A DNA stretch of 64,000 bases from assembly GCA_016721725.1 (NCBI GenBank), contig JADKHN010000001.1, positions 930,001-994,000 on the forward strand, read 5' to 3'. The position numbers and the translations under genes were made by a program. Shown here one piece after another: positions 8,883-18,600 of this stretch. Below the pieces are notes generated by a model. That model made no database searches. It saw nothing but the letters and a program-made list of their open reading frames with translations, and was not told the DNA's origin. The DNA is from Chitinophagaceae bacterium. GTDB lineage: Bacteria; Bacteroidota; Bacteroidia; Chitinophagales; Chitinophagaceae. Every line of letters begins with the position of its first letter. Positions within the stretch are counted from its first letter, which is position 1.

Positions 8883-10355
8883 ATGAAAAAAATATTAGTG
8901 GCCAATCGCGGCGAGATCGCCCTTCGTATCATGCGAACGATACGCAGGATGGGTATTCAGTCGGTTGCCGTTTTCTCGGAAGCCGACCGCAATGCCCCGC
9001 ATGTATTATATGCCGATGAGGCCGTATGCCTGGGCGCCCCGCCTTCGGCCCAAAGTTATCTGAACGGCGACAAGATCATCGCCTTCGCCAAAGAGCTGGG
9101 CGTAGACGGCATCCACCCCGGGTACGGTTTCCTGAGCGAGAACGCCGAGTTCGCACAAAAAGTAGAGGACGCCGGTATCCGTTTCATTGGTCCTGGCCCG
9201 GAAGCCATGCGCATCATGGGTTCTAAGCTCGCCGCCAAGGAATGCGTGAAACATTACGACATTCCCATGGTGCCGGGTATCGATAAGGCCATTGAAGACA
9301 TCGGCATTGCCCATGAGACCGCCAAGAAGATCGGCTTTCCCATCCTCATCAAGGCCTCAGCGGGCGGCGGTGGCAAGGGCATGCGTATCGTGGAAAAAGC
9401 AGAAGACCTCGAAGAGCAGATGCAGCGGGCGGTCAGCGAAGCCAGGTCTTCTTTCGGCGACGGTTCCGTTTTTATTGAAAAATACGTGAGCTCCCCCAGG
9501 CATGTGGAGATCCAGGTGCTGGCTGATATGCATGGGAACGTGGTCCATCTCTTCGAGCGGGAATGCAGCATCCAGCGGCGGCACCAGAAAGTGGTGGAAG
9601 AATCCCCCTCGGCCATTCTCACTCCAGAATTACGGAAACGCATGGGCGAAGCGGCGGTACTCGTGGCCAGGTCCTGCAACTATACCAGCACCGGCACTGT
9701 TGAGTTCTTAATGGACGATAAACTGAACTTTTATTTCCTGGAGATGAACACCCGACTGCAGGTGGAGCACCCCGTTACCGAAATGATCACCGGGATCGAC
9801 CTGGTGGAAGAACAGATCAGGATCGCCCGGGGTGAAAAACTGTCCTTTACCCAGGACGATCTCCGCATCCATGGCCATGCCCTGGAGTTGCGCGTTTACG
9901 CGGAAGACCCTTTGAATAATTTCCTGCCTTCGATCGGTACCCTGACCCGCTATGTCAAACCGGTGGGTGAAGGCATCCGGGTAGATGATGGCTTTGAGGA
10001 AGGCATGCCCATCCCCATTTATTACGACCCGATGATCGCCAAACTCGTCACCTGGGGAATGGACCGTACCGAGGCCCTGCAGAAAATGAAAGCCGCCATC
10101 AGGGATTATCATATCGAAGGCGTGGCCACCACTTTACCCTTCGGCCTTTTCGTGTTTGAACACGAAGCCTTTGTTTCGGGGCATTTCGACACCCATTTTG
10201 TAAAGGATCACTATACCCCCGAAAAGATCAAAGAGAAACAGAAGGACAATGCGGCCGTGGCGGCCCTGGTTGCGCTCACCTACCTGTTAGAGCAGCAAAG
10301 CATCACAACACCGGTGGTGAACAAGACCTCCAGCTGGAAAAGAAGGCTGGCCTAA
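8883..10355 (+). CDS. Biotin carboxylase subunit of acyl-CoA carboxylase
   Basis: A 490-residue cytoplasmic ATP-grasp enzyme that uses ATP and bicarbonate to carboxylate biotin. The N-terminal Rossmann-like domain starts KKILVANRGEIALRIMR; the glycine-rich ATP loop KASAGGGGKGM lies near residues 157-167; the metal/biotin site EMNTRLQVEHPVTE is near 288-301; the C-terminal biotin-carboxylase domain follows (LRVYAEDP). Length fits the ~450-500 residue stand-alone AccC/PccA core; a lysine- and alanine-containing tail of ~40 residues extends past the usual end. Middle gene of a three-gene operon, 11 bp from the carboxyltransferase. Substrate of the complex, propionyl- or acetyl-CoA, is decided by the downstream subunit. 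Confidence 0.93.
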   Translation: MKKILVANRGEIALRIMRTIRRMGIQSVAVFSEADRNAPHVLYADEAVCLGAPPSAQSYLNGDKIIAFAKELGVDGIHPGYGFLSENAEFAQKVEDAGIRFIGPGPEAMRIMGSKLAAKECVKHYDIPMVPGIDKAIEDIGIAHETAKKIGFPILIKASAGGGGKGMRIVEKAEDLEEQMQRAVSEARSSFGDGSVFIEKYVSSPRHVEIQVLADMHGNVVHLFERECSIQRRHQKVVEESPSAILTPELRKRMGEAAVLVARSCNYTSTGTVEFLMDDKLNFYFLEMNTRLQVEHPVTEMITGIDLVEEQIRIARGEKLSFTQDDLRIHGHALELRVYAEDPLNNFLPSIGTLTRYVKPVGEGIRVDDGFEEGMPIPIYYDPMIAKLVTWGMDRTEALQKMKAAIRDYHIEGVATTLPFGLFVFEHEAFVSGHFDTHFVKDHYTPEKIKEKQKDNAAVAALVALTYLLEQQSITTPVVNKTSSWKRRLA

Positions 10356-10366
10356 AACAACAACAC

Positions 10367-11908
<1,542 letters not shown>

Positions 11909-11913
11909 AAAAG

Positions 11914-11946
11914 AGAGTTTACACCTTTTCAAAAGGTGTAAACTCT
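11914..11946 (+). terminator. Hairpin terminator, GTTTACACC palindrome family
   Basis: A 16-bp perfect stem (AGAGTTTACACCTTTT, 11914-11929, against 11931-11946) with a one-base centre follows the carboxylase operon and is trailed by a T-containing tract. Its core GTTTACACCTTT recurs in two other hairpins, at 13085-13127 and 19416-19460. Confidence 0.75.
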
Positions 11947-12006
11947 TTATAGTATTGCATTTTATTGTAATATTTATTATCTTACTGCTTCATTCAAGGA
12001 ATCCCT

Positions 12007-13077
12007 ATGCCTGATATATTCATCAGTTATAAACGTGAGGATAAACACCGTGCCGGTCTGATCGCTCAACAACTGGAATCATCCGGGTGGACGGTCTGGT
12101 GGGACCATGATCTGCTGGGCGGAGAAGATTATGACGTGGTCATTGAACGCGAGTTGAACCAGGCCAAATGTGTCATCGTGATCTGGTCGCCATTATCCGT
12201 TCAATCCAGGAATGTAAAGGACGAGGCCAGGAAAGCTTTGGGACGTAATGTGCTGCTCCCCATAACCTTTGATCATACCGAACCGCCGATCGGTTTCGGC
12301 ATGACGCAGGTCTTGTTTTTTGAGAACAGCGATAAGATCAGTACGGAGGAATATCACAAGCTATTTGCCAGTGTAGAAAGGATCATTCCGGAAACAGGCG
12401 TCCAGGTTGAACCGCCATCGGGTCCTGGCGGCGGAACTGGCAAGAAGAGGAAATGGCTCATTGTATCGACGGTATTGGTTGCCCTGATCATCGTTTCTTT
12501 TATTTTTTATCAGCAAACAAGCGGATCGAGCCAGGAAAAACCGATCCCAGACAAAACCTCAGCCCAAAACGCCAATACACCAATCGACGAAAGCACGAAT
12601 ACCGAAATTCCCGAAACTGCCACCACCAGTCCCGGTGGGAATGGTGCAACGGAGAACAGGACGGAATGGGAAAAGGCACAGGCCTATTTCAAAGATAAGG
12701 GTACCGAGATGCTGGCTCCTATGTTTCTGGATACCATCAGTTATTTCAGGATCAAGAACATGACGGCCAATAGCGTGACATTGGAAGTGGATTATTTTTT
12801 CAACCTGGAGCACGGTATGCCGGTTTACCTGGGGGCCTGGCTATGGAAAGAGAATGACAATAATTTCAGCAGCGGACATACTCCTGTTGCATTGGATGTG
12901 GTTTCAGGCAAATCAGAAATTACGATCACCCTGTCGGACATCAGGAGCGCTTGTTCCTCCGACGGGTTTATTGTTTTCTTAAAAGAACCTTACAAAGCGC
13001 CTTTCACAGCCCGGATATTCAGGTACCAACACAACTGGTCTCCGCCATTATCGGGTCCCGGAGCAAATATCCATTAA
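12007..13077 (+). CDS. Membrane-anchored TIR-domain protein
   Basis: A 356-residue three-part protein. Residues 1-~125 are a TIR domain: DIFISYKREDKHRA, then GWTVWWDHDLLGGEDYD, CVIVIWSP and SRNVKDEARKA; Glu73 of the last motif is at the place of the NADase glutamate in TIR_2 proteins, although the usual Trp of SxWVxxEA is Asn here. A glycine linker and the basic GKKRK precede one transmembrane helix (residues ~149-168). A Ser/Thr/Asn-rich linker leads to a ~140-residue C-terminal domain, presumably periplasmic, that I do not recognise. TIR domains hydrolyse NAD or assemble signalling complexes; here a sensor-outside, TIR-inside design is inferred. No Thoeris or CBASS partner gene is adjacent. 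It is monocistronic between two hairpins. Confidence 0.8.
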   Translation: MPDIFISYKREDKHRAGLIAQQLESSGWTVWWDHDLLGGEDYDVVIERELNQAKCVIVIWSPLSVQSRNVKDEARKALGRNVLLPITFDHTEPPIGFGMTQVLFFENSDKISTEEYHKLFASVERIIPETGVQVEPPSGPGGGTGKKRKWLIVSTVLVALIIVSFIFYQQTSGSSQEKPIPDKTSAQNANTPIDESTNTEIPETATTSPGGNGATENRTEWEKAQAYFKDKGTEMLAPMFLDTISYFRIKNMTANSVTLEVDYFFNLEHGMPVYLGAWLWKENDNNFSSGHTPVALDVVSGKSEITITLSDIRSACSSDGFIVFLKEPYKAPFTARIFRYQHNWSPPLSGPGANIH

Positions 13078-13084
13078 TGGAGCA

Positions 13085-13127
13085 GCAGAAGCGTTTACAC
13101 CTTTCACAAAGGTGTAAACGCTTCTGC
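13085..13127 (+). terminator. Hairpin, GTTTACACC palindrome family
   Basis: A perfect 20-bp stem (13085-13104 against 13108-13127) with a 3-nt loop, eight bases after the TIR gene stop. The arm contains GCGTTTACACCTTT. There is no T-tract after it, so termination would rely on the stem or another factor. Confidence 0.65.
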
Positions 13128-13235
13128 CAGCTTATCCACACCCTTCCCACATTTTGATGGCGGAACATTTATCTAACAATAATTTAACTTTTTATTCATT
13201 CTATTGGGAGAGATTGTTGCATCTTAAACCGATAT

Positions 13236-13514
13236 ATGAACCGCTACCAACATATCCTGCCGCTCACCATCGACCTGCTGGCCGGGGGCGCATTCAGTCA
13301 CCTGAAGGATGAAGAGATCAGCTCCCTGCATCGCCTCATCATGAAAATGAAAGAGCCGCTGAGCCCCCTGCAGGCCAGCCTCCTGCTCACTTTCTGGAAC
13401 CATGCCGATGCCGTGCAGATACCCGCTTCTCTGCTCTACCGCTGCAATACAGTACTGCAGCAACTGGGCCGCAATCCCATTGAAGAACTGTTGCCCGAAA
13501 TGGATACTTACTAA
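13236..13514 (+). CDS. Small hypothetical protein
   Basis: A 92-residue soluble, helical protein (MNRYQHILPLTIDLLAGG…), without signal peptide or membrane segment. It has two helices around residues 24-37 and 43-53 and a third with LLYRCNTVLQQLGR. I do not recognise the family. Codon use resembles the neighbours, and the gene has an intact start and stop and stands between a hairpin and a terminator, which favours a real gene. Nothing nearby suggests its role. Confidence 0.5.
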   Translation: MNRYQHILPLTIDLLAGGAFSHLKDEEISSLHRLIMKMKEPLSPLQASLLLTFWNHADAVQIPASLLYRCNTVLQQLGRNPIEELLPEMDTY

Positions 13515-13540
13515 AAAGCCCCCCGGACAACCGGAGGGCC
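13511..13540 (-). terminator. Rho-independent terminator for the beta-propeller gene
   Basis: On the minus strand a GC-rich hairpin (GGCCCTCCGG, loop TTGT, CCGGGGGGC) is followed by TTTTTAG. It lies 27 bp past the stop of the minus-strand gene and overlaps the stop of the plus-strand gene. Confidence 0.75.
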
Positions 13541-13566
13541 AGTGAAAAAATCACGCTTCTTTTTTA

Positions 13567-14715
13567 CTATTCAACGATACCGGCCATGCCGGAACGATAC
13601 ACTTTATTATTGTCGGACAAGATCACCGGTGAGCTGTACACTTCAGACAAAGTGTTCATCTGCCATTTCACGGCACCATTCAGATCCATTGCATACAGGT
13701 ATTTACCCGCTCCGGCGAACACATAGCCATTGGCTACCGTTACCGAAGCTGTCATGGTTTGCTGAACATCCTGAACGGTCAGTTCTTTCTGCCATTTGAT
13801 ACTTTCATCCGCCACATTGAAGGCAAACAAACTTCCTTCGGCAGAAAAGACATAGGCCACCCCGTTAACGATTGCGGGAGCCTGGTATCCATTGATCGTT
13901 TGCCCGGAAGGCATGGTATAAATGTGTTTGCGGGAACCGTCAACGGCATCAAATGCGTAGAAATTATTGGCGTAATCGCCCGGTACGAACAGGAGCCCGT
14001 CGTTGTATACAACCGTGGCGTTGTGGGTATAGGCGTTGACCATTTCGCTCCACAATTCGACACCAGTGGTGATATTCACAGCAGATAGTTTTCCGCCATA
14101 AGAAATGATATAGACGGTCTTGTTGTAAATGCTCGGGTTATTGTGGTAGCAGGAACTGTTGGACTCATACGTCCATTGTATATTTCCTGTAAGGTCGATC
14201 CCATAGAGATAACCGCCGCAGGAATTGGCAATGAGCAATCCGTTGGAATAATTCAGGTGATTCACCCCATTGTTCATGGGTTTATCCAAAACGATACTGC
14301 CATCTGTAAGTGACAGTCCCAGTATCCTTGAGCCGCCGCCGGTATAAACGATATTGTTCACAATGATCGGTGAACACAACCAGGAAAGGCTTAACTGGCT
14401 TTTGCTCCATTTTAAGGCACCCGTCTGTGTATTGAGACAGGAAATGGTTCCGGCTTGCGCATCCGCATAAACAATCACCTCATTGTTCATGGCAGGTTGG
14501 TTGGTGACCGATCCCCCGTTCGTTGGATAAGTCCAGAGTGTTGTGCCGGTGAGCGCGTTGGCGGCATAGATGTTTCCGCCATTATCCGATATGACCGCCA
14601 CTTTATTCTGTTCCGACTGTACCACAGGCAGGGTCAGGTCATTTGTTTTTTCGCATGCCGTAATGGCCAATAACGATGTTGTCAGCCAATACAATTTATT
14701 GAACTTCGTTTTCAT
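13567..14715 (-). CDS. PQQ-like beta-propeller lipoprotein
   Basis: A 382-residue lipoprotein (lipobox LLAITAC, Cys21). The mature protein is a series of PQQ/WD-like propeller blades of ~40 residues, each with a strand such as GNIYAANALTGTTLWTY, GTISCLNTQTGALKWS, GYLYGIDLTGNIQWTY, GKLSAVNITTGVELWS and KYLYAMDLNGAVKWQ. About eight blades fit the length. The family includes PQQ dehydrogenases and the BAM lipoprotein BamB; the lack of PQQ-ligand residues and of a catalytic region points to a binding or scaffold role. BamB itself is not common in Bacteroidota, so I do not assign it. Single gene with its own terminator. Confidence 0.8.
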   Translation of the reverse strand: MKTKFNKLYWLTTSLLAITACEKTNDLTLPVVQSEQNKVAVISDNGGNIYAANALTGTTLWTYPTNGGSVTNQPAMNNEVIVYADAQAGTISCLNTQTGALKWSKSQLSLSWLCSPIIVNNIVYTGGGSRILGLSLTDGSIVLDKPMNNGVNHLNYSNGLLIANSCGGYLYGIDLTGNIQWTYESNSSCYHNNPSIYNKTVYIISYGGKLSAVNITTGVELWSEMVNAYTHNATVVYNDGLLFVPGDYANNFYAFDAVDGSRKHIYTMPSGQTINGYQAPAIVNGVAYVFSAEGSLFAFNVADESIKWQKELTVQDVQQTMTASVTVANGYVFAGAGKYLYAMDLNGAVKWQMNTLSEVYSSPVILSDNNKVYRSGMAGIVE

Positions 14716-15089
14716 AAAACTAGTTTTTAGTTGTTGGCTTAATAAATGTTCAATACGTAATCGGCGTATATCAGTTTATCAAGTGTTGTAAAAAGGTTGG
14801 GTTGGATCTGCTGTAGGTGGTGGTTACAGTAAGCGCTGGCCAGCGATCCCATGGCCAGCGTTTTAATTCGTTTGCATAGCCTTTATTTGACCTCCAAAGT
14901 ACGTTAAGGGTATAGCCCTTTCCTAATTTTTACCGGTGATTGTGAGTGCAACAGGCAATGATAATGGCCAATGATTGGCATGACCATGGTCAATGTAACC
15001 CCGGTAAATATTGTTATAAAGAAGAATTTCCATTTTAATCTTATACCAAATCATCAAATAACCCAAACTTTCAGGACATTTGCTGTCTG
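14716..15089. other. Divergent intergenic region with palindromic hairpin
   Basis: No gene. The notable element is at 14834-14860: CGCTGGCCA, nine bases, TGGCCAGCG, followed by TTTTAATT. The left half reads CGCTGGCCAGCG, itself a palindrome. It looks like a plus-strand terminator but no plus-strand gene ends nearby; it may instead be an operator or an mRNA leader structure for the minus-strand lipoprotein. The rest is AT-rich promoter-type sequence for the two divergent genes. Confidence 0.5.
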
Positions 15090-17012
15090 ATGATGAGATC
15101 GTTTTTTACCTGTTGTCTTTTGCTTTTTGGGTTCTCCTCTATTGCGCAGCTTTGTCCCGGTAGTCTGGGTGATCCGCTCATCAATATCAATTTCGGTTCA
15201 GGCGCCAACCCCGGTGGCCCGCTGGCCGCAGCATCCACAGCATACCAATACGTGGCCAACGATTGCCCCGGCGACGGATTTTATACGGTACGCAACAATA
15301 CCACGGCCTGCTTCGGCAACTCCTGGCACAGTCTGAACTCCGACCATACCGGTGATCCCAACGGTTATTTCATGCTGGTGAACGCCTCGTTGCAACCGAG
15401 CGCTTTTTATGTAGATACCCTGCGAGGACTCTGCAGTAACATCAGTTATGAATTTGCCGCCTGGGTGATCAATGTGGTGAACAAGACCGCCTGCGGCGGC
15501 AATGCCATCCAGCCCAACCTCGATTTCAGGATCGAAAAGACCGATGGCACCCTGCTGCAATCCTATAACAGCGGAAATATTTCTACCGATTCCCTACCCA
15601 CCTGGAAACAATATGGTTTCTACTTTACCACACCTGCCGGTGTTTCGGATATCGTGCTGCGCATCGTCAACAATGCCGCCGGCGGTTGCGGTAATGACCT
15701 GGCGCTGGACGATATTACCTTAAGGCCCTGTGGCCCCAGGCTGACGCCCGGTATCAACGGTATTACCAGCGATACCGCCCATCTTTGCGAGGGAAAGGTC
15801 CGTACATTCAACCTGAACTGTACGGTATCGGCCGGTTTCATCAACCCCGTTTACCAATGGCAACAACGGTTCAATGGCGGGCCCTGGCTGGACATACCCG
15901 GCGCCAATACCACGGCCTTTTCACCGCAATTCCTATCGCTGAGTCCGCCGGGCATCTATGGGTACCGCATGAATGTGTCGGAAAGCGGCAACCCGGGCCT
16001 TCAATGCCGGGTCTCTTCCAAAATACTTTCCATTATCGTTCATGCCATTCCGGTAGCTACAGCCAGCAATAACGGACCGGTCTGCTCCAAGACCGTTCTT
16101 ACCCTCACGGCAAACGGCGCTTCACAATACTTCTGGACCGGACCCAATGGTTTCCTGGCCTCCGGTGCCAGTGTCTCCATCGGCAACATCCAACCCAATC
16201 AATCGGGCATTTATTTTGTTCTGGCCACGGATACTTATGGTTGTGTCGATACGGCTTTTACCTTCGTACAGGTGAATGCCTCACCGATCCCCATCACTTC
16301 TTTTTCCGATTCAGCCATCTGCCTGGGCGACAGTATTCAATTTTTCGCCTCAGGGGGTATCGGGTATGCCTGGCAGCCGGCGGCAGGACTGAACGATACG
16401 GCTATTTCCAATCCCAAGGCTTCCCCACTGTCCACTACCCGTTACCGTGTTGTGGTGCGTGATGCCATCGGTTGCCGGGATACGGCCTATATCAACCTGG
16501 AAGTCTCGGTAAAGCCTTCGGCCAATGCGGGTCCGGATAAAAGCCTGGTGCTGGGCCGCAGTGCAACGCTGGAAGGCTCTTATTCCGGTACCATCACCGG
16601 TTTTTCCTGGTCTCCCCCGGCCTTCATCAGCGATATCCGTTCATTGCGCCCGGTCGTTACCCCGCCGGGAGACGCAACTTATATCCTGAACGTATCCTCC
16701 AGGGCCTGCCCGGTGGCGACGGACACGGTACAGGTCAAATGGTACAAAGCCCTGTATGTGCCCAATGCCTTCAGCCCAAATGGCGACGGAAAGAATGACA
16801 ACTGGTACATACCCGCCCTGGGCGCTTACCCCGATTTTGAATTGTCGGTTTTCAACCGCTTCGGTCAGAAGGTATTTGAAAGCAGGAAGGATAACAGGCC
16901 CTGGGATGGCCGGATGAAGGGAAGCGATCTGCCGGTGGGCACCTACGTCTATTTTATCCGGTTGAATGTGGGCGATGAGACTTTGTCCGGCACAGTGATC
17001 CTATTGCGATAA
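15090..17012 (+). CDS. Type IX secreted protein with CHU_C-type sorting domain
   Basis: A 640-residue exported protein. The signal peptide (residues 1-20) ends SSIAQ. Residues ~25-215 form a jelly-roll-like module with paired cysteines and an LDDITLRPCG end. Residues ~220-480 contain PKD/Ig-like sandwich domains with motifs such as GPVCSKTVLTLTANGA, NQSGIYFVLATDTYGCVDT and ICLGDSIQFFASGG. The last ~90 residues, starting LYVPNAFSPNGDGKNDNW and ending with GTVILLR, are the gliding-motility-associated C-terminal domain used for type IX secretion and cell-surface attachment. No catalytic domain is obvious; an adhesin or structural surface role is inferred. The alternative start at 15093 differs by one residue. 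Confidence 0.88.
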   Translation: MMRSFFTCCLLLFGFSSIAQLCPGSLGDPLININFGSGANPGGPLAAASTAYQYVANDCPGDGFYTVRNNTTACFGNSWHSLNSDHTGDPNGYFMLVNASLQPSAFYVDTLRGLCSNISYEFAAWVINVVNKTACGGNAIQPNLDFRIEKTDGTLLQSYNSGNISTDSLPTWKQYGFYFTTPAGVSDIVLRIVNNAAGGCGNDLALDDITLRPCGPRLTPGINGITSDTAHLCEGKVRTFNLNCTVSAGFINPVYQWQQRFNGGPWLDIPGANTTAFSPQFLSLSPPGIYGYRMNVSESGNPGLQCRVSSKILSIIVHAIPVATASNNGPVCSKTVLTLTANGASQYFWTGPNGFLASGASVSIGNIQPNQSGIYFVLATDTYGCVDTAFTFVQVNASPIPITSFSDSAICLGDSIQFFASGGIGYAWQPAAGLNDTAISNPKASPLSTTRYRVVVRDAIGCRDTAYINLEVSVKPSANAGPDKSLVLGRSATLEGSYSGTITGFSWSPPAFISDIRSLRPVVTPPGDATYILNVSSRACPVATDTVQVKWYKALYVPNAFSPNGDGKNDNWYIPALGAYPDFELSVFNRFGQKVFESRKDNRPWDGRMKGSDLPVGTYVYFIRLNVGDETLSGTVILLR

Positions 17013-17027
17013 TGCTTTTCTTTTACT

Positions 17028-17200
17028 TGTTGTCAGTCTGAGCCTGTCGAAGACAGTCTGAGTTTATCGAAGCCATGCCCAATAGGTAGCATTGCGTTCT
17101 TTACCCTTCGACAAGCTCAGGGTGACAGGGGAGTTCATGGTTTTGTAAGGTGAGCCTGTTGAAGGGTTGTCACCCTGAGCTTGTCGAAGGGTTGCACCAA
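17028..17200. repeat. Family E repeats (CTTCGACAAGCTCAGG)
   Basis: Two direct copies of a GTCTGAG(C/T)(C/T)TGTCGAAG-like unit (17035-17071), then CCCTTCGACAAGCTCAGGG (about 17104) and its inverse CCCTGAGCTTGTCGAAGGG (about 17172). The inverse pair can fold over ~70 bp. This is a REP-like intergenic element; it follows the stop of the type IX protein and could terminate or stabilise that mRNA. Confidence 0.75.
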
Positions 17201-17261
17201 CGAAAATAAAATCGTATTTTGAACTGCGCTTAATGATTTCTAACCAAAAAAACTATTGATC

Positions 17262-17600
17262 ATGAAGAGATCCTTGCTGGTCCTCACCCTCTTGCTGTTC
17301 ATCCAGTTGGCCGTCCGGGCTCAAAAAGTGTTTTCCGTGGATTACAGCAGCCAGGCCGATGTAAAAGTGTTCGTAGTAAAATATGAGAGCCAGGCCGACC
17401 TGAAAGTTTACAAGGTCAAGTACGAAAGCCAGGCGGGCGATAACGACGGTAAATGGTACTTCACCCAATACGGCAGCCAGGCCAAAAAGAAGGTCTTTTT
17501 TGTGGACTACGAAAGCCAGGCCGACCTGAAGATCTATTTCGTGGACTATGAGAGCCAGGCGGGCTGGAGAAATAATTCCAAGAAAGGGTTAATGTACTGA
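17262..17600 (+). CDS. Small secreted ESQA-repeat protein (DUF6150-like)
   Basis: A 112-residue protein with a signal peptide (MKRSLLVLTLLLFIQLAVRAQ). The whole mature part is an internal repeat: six copies of a ~14-residue unit of the form K-V-F/Y-x-V-x-Y-x-S-Q-A, for example YSSQADVKVF, YESQADLKVY, YGSQAKKKVF and YESQADLKIY. The spacing places SQA at a regular interval, suggesting a small beta-solenoid or hairpin array. I associate this pattern with a Bacteroidota domain of unknown function (DUF6150), from memory. The ATG at 17262 is preferred to 17256. It is followed convergently by an esterase gene six bases away. Confidence 0.75.
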   Translation: MKRSLLVLTLLLFIQLAVRAQKVFSVDYSSQADVKVFVVKYESQADLKVYKVKYESQAGDNDGKWYFTQYGSQAKKKVFFVDYESQADLKIYFVDYESQAGWRNNSKKGLMY

Positions 17601-17605
17601 TCCGC

Positions 17606-18517
17606 TCAATTCAGGTATTTATCGAACCATCTGAGGAACCCTTGTTCCTCTTCCTCGATATTCTTCCAACCATGTCCTCCTTTGGGATGGATGATGAATT
17701 CATTGGGAATACCGTTATCCTTCAACTTGCGGATCATGGATTCCGACTGCTGCAGCGGGACCACGATATCCGCGTCGCCATGTGCGATCATCACCGGCGG
17801 ATCGTCCTTGCTGACCTGGTTGATGGGCGAATAGTTCGCGGCGATCTTCCTGACGGCCTCCTCACCCTGTACCGATTCGTATAATCCCGTGGTATCGTTG
17901 AAGCGTTTGAAATCGAAGGCTCCGATCAGCCTGGTCCTCCGGAGGATCTCCCGCTGGATCTCGGGATTGGTGTTACCCCAGTTCATGAAATCGATGGGCG
18001 GATAGAAGACCGCCGCCGCCTGTACACGGGAGGATACCCGGTCGACCGGGTCTTTCGCCGAAACCTTGATATTGTCATCCATCAGTGCCGCCATCAGTGA
18101 CAGGTGTCCGCCCGATGAACTGCCGGTGATCCCGATATGATCGGGGTCGATGCCATAGTCTTTCGCATGATACCGAACGAAGCGAATGGCCCTGCGGATA
18201 TCCTCGGTCGCGTCGGGTATGGCGTAACGGGGCTGAGAACTATGATAGACCAGGAAGACGGTATATCCGCCGGCCAGGAAGGTATTGGCCCTGCGGATGA
18301 AATTTCCCGACATGTTGTAATTGGACATCCAGTTTCCGCTCACCACAGTGATGATGGCCTTACCGCGGTTTTTTTCAAGCGGGGTCATCCTGATCATCGT
18401 CAGCGCCATGCCGTCCTTACGGGCATAGACGATCTCGTCACTGGTATATTTGGCGGAATCCTGGGCCATTGCACCCAGACTGAACAGGAGAAATAAAATA
18501 AAAAAGGATCTTTTCAT
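17606..18517 (-). CDS. Secreted alpha/beta-hydrolase (esterase)
   Basis: A 303-residue exported hydrolase with signal peptide ending AMAQD. It has the alpha/beta-hydrolase fold: oxyanion region VVSGNWMSN, nucleophile elbow GSSSG with Ser134, acid HGDADIVVP and base KGGHGW near the C-terminus. The arrangement is close to the esterase/lipase group that includes acetyl xylan esterases and BD-FAE-like enzymes. The likely reaction is hydrolysis of an ester in the periplasm; the substrate is unknown. It reads convergently toward the ESQA-repeat gene and stands alone. Confidence 0.85.
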   Translation of the reverse strand: MKRSFFILFLLFSLGAMAQDSAKYTSDEIVYARKDGMALTMIRMTPLEKNRGKAIITVVSGNWMSNYNMSGNFIRRANTFLAGGYTVFLVYHSSQPRYAIPDATEDIRRAIRFVRYHAKDYGIDPDHIGITGSSSGGHLSLMAALMDDNIKVSAKDPVDRVSSRVQAAAVFYPPIDFMNWGNTNPEIQREILRRTRLIGAFDFKRFNDTTGLYESVQGEEAVRKIAANYSPINQVSKDDPPVMIAHGDADIVVPLQQSESMIRKLKDNGIPNEFIIHPKGGHGWKNIEEEEQGFLRWFDKYLN

Positions 18518-18600
18518 ATAAACTGACTTTGACTAAAGGCGGATAGCCCGTTGTTTAACAGTAAAGATCAGGATTGGTTCGCAGAGAATGAGGTCCGGAT

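Noticed and set aside
12007..13514. TIR gene plus small neighbour as a Thoeris-type or CBASS-type system
   Set aside because: No ThsA-like or cyclase gene is present, and the neighbouring 92-residue gene is separated by a strong hairpin.
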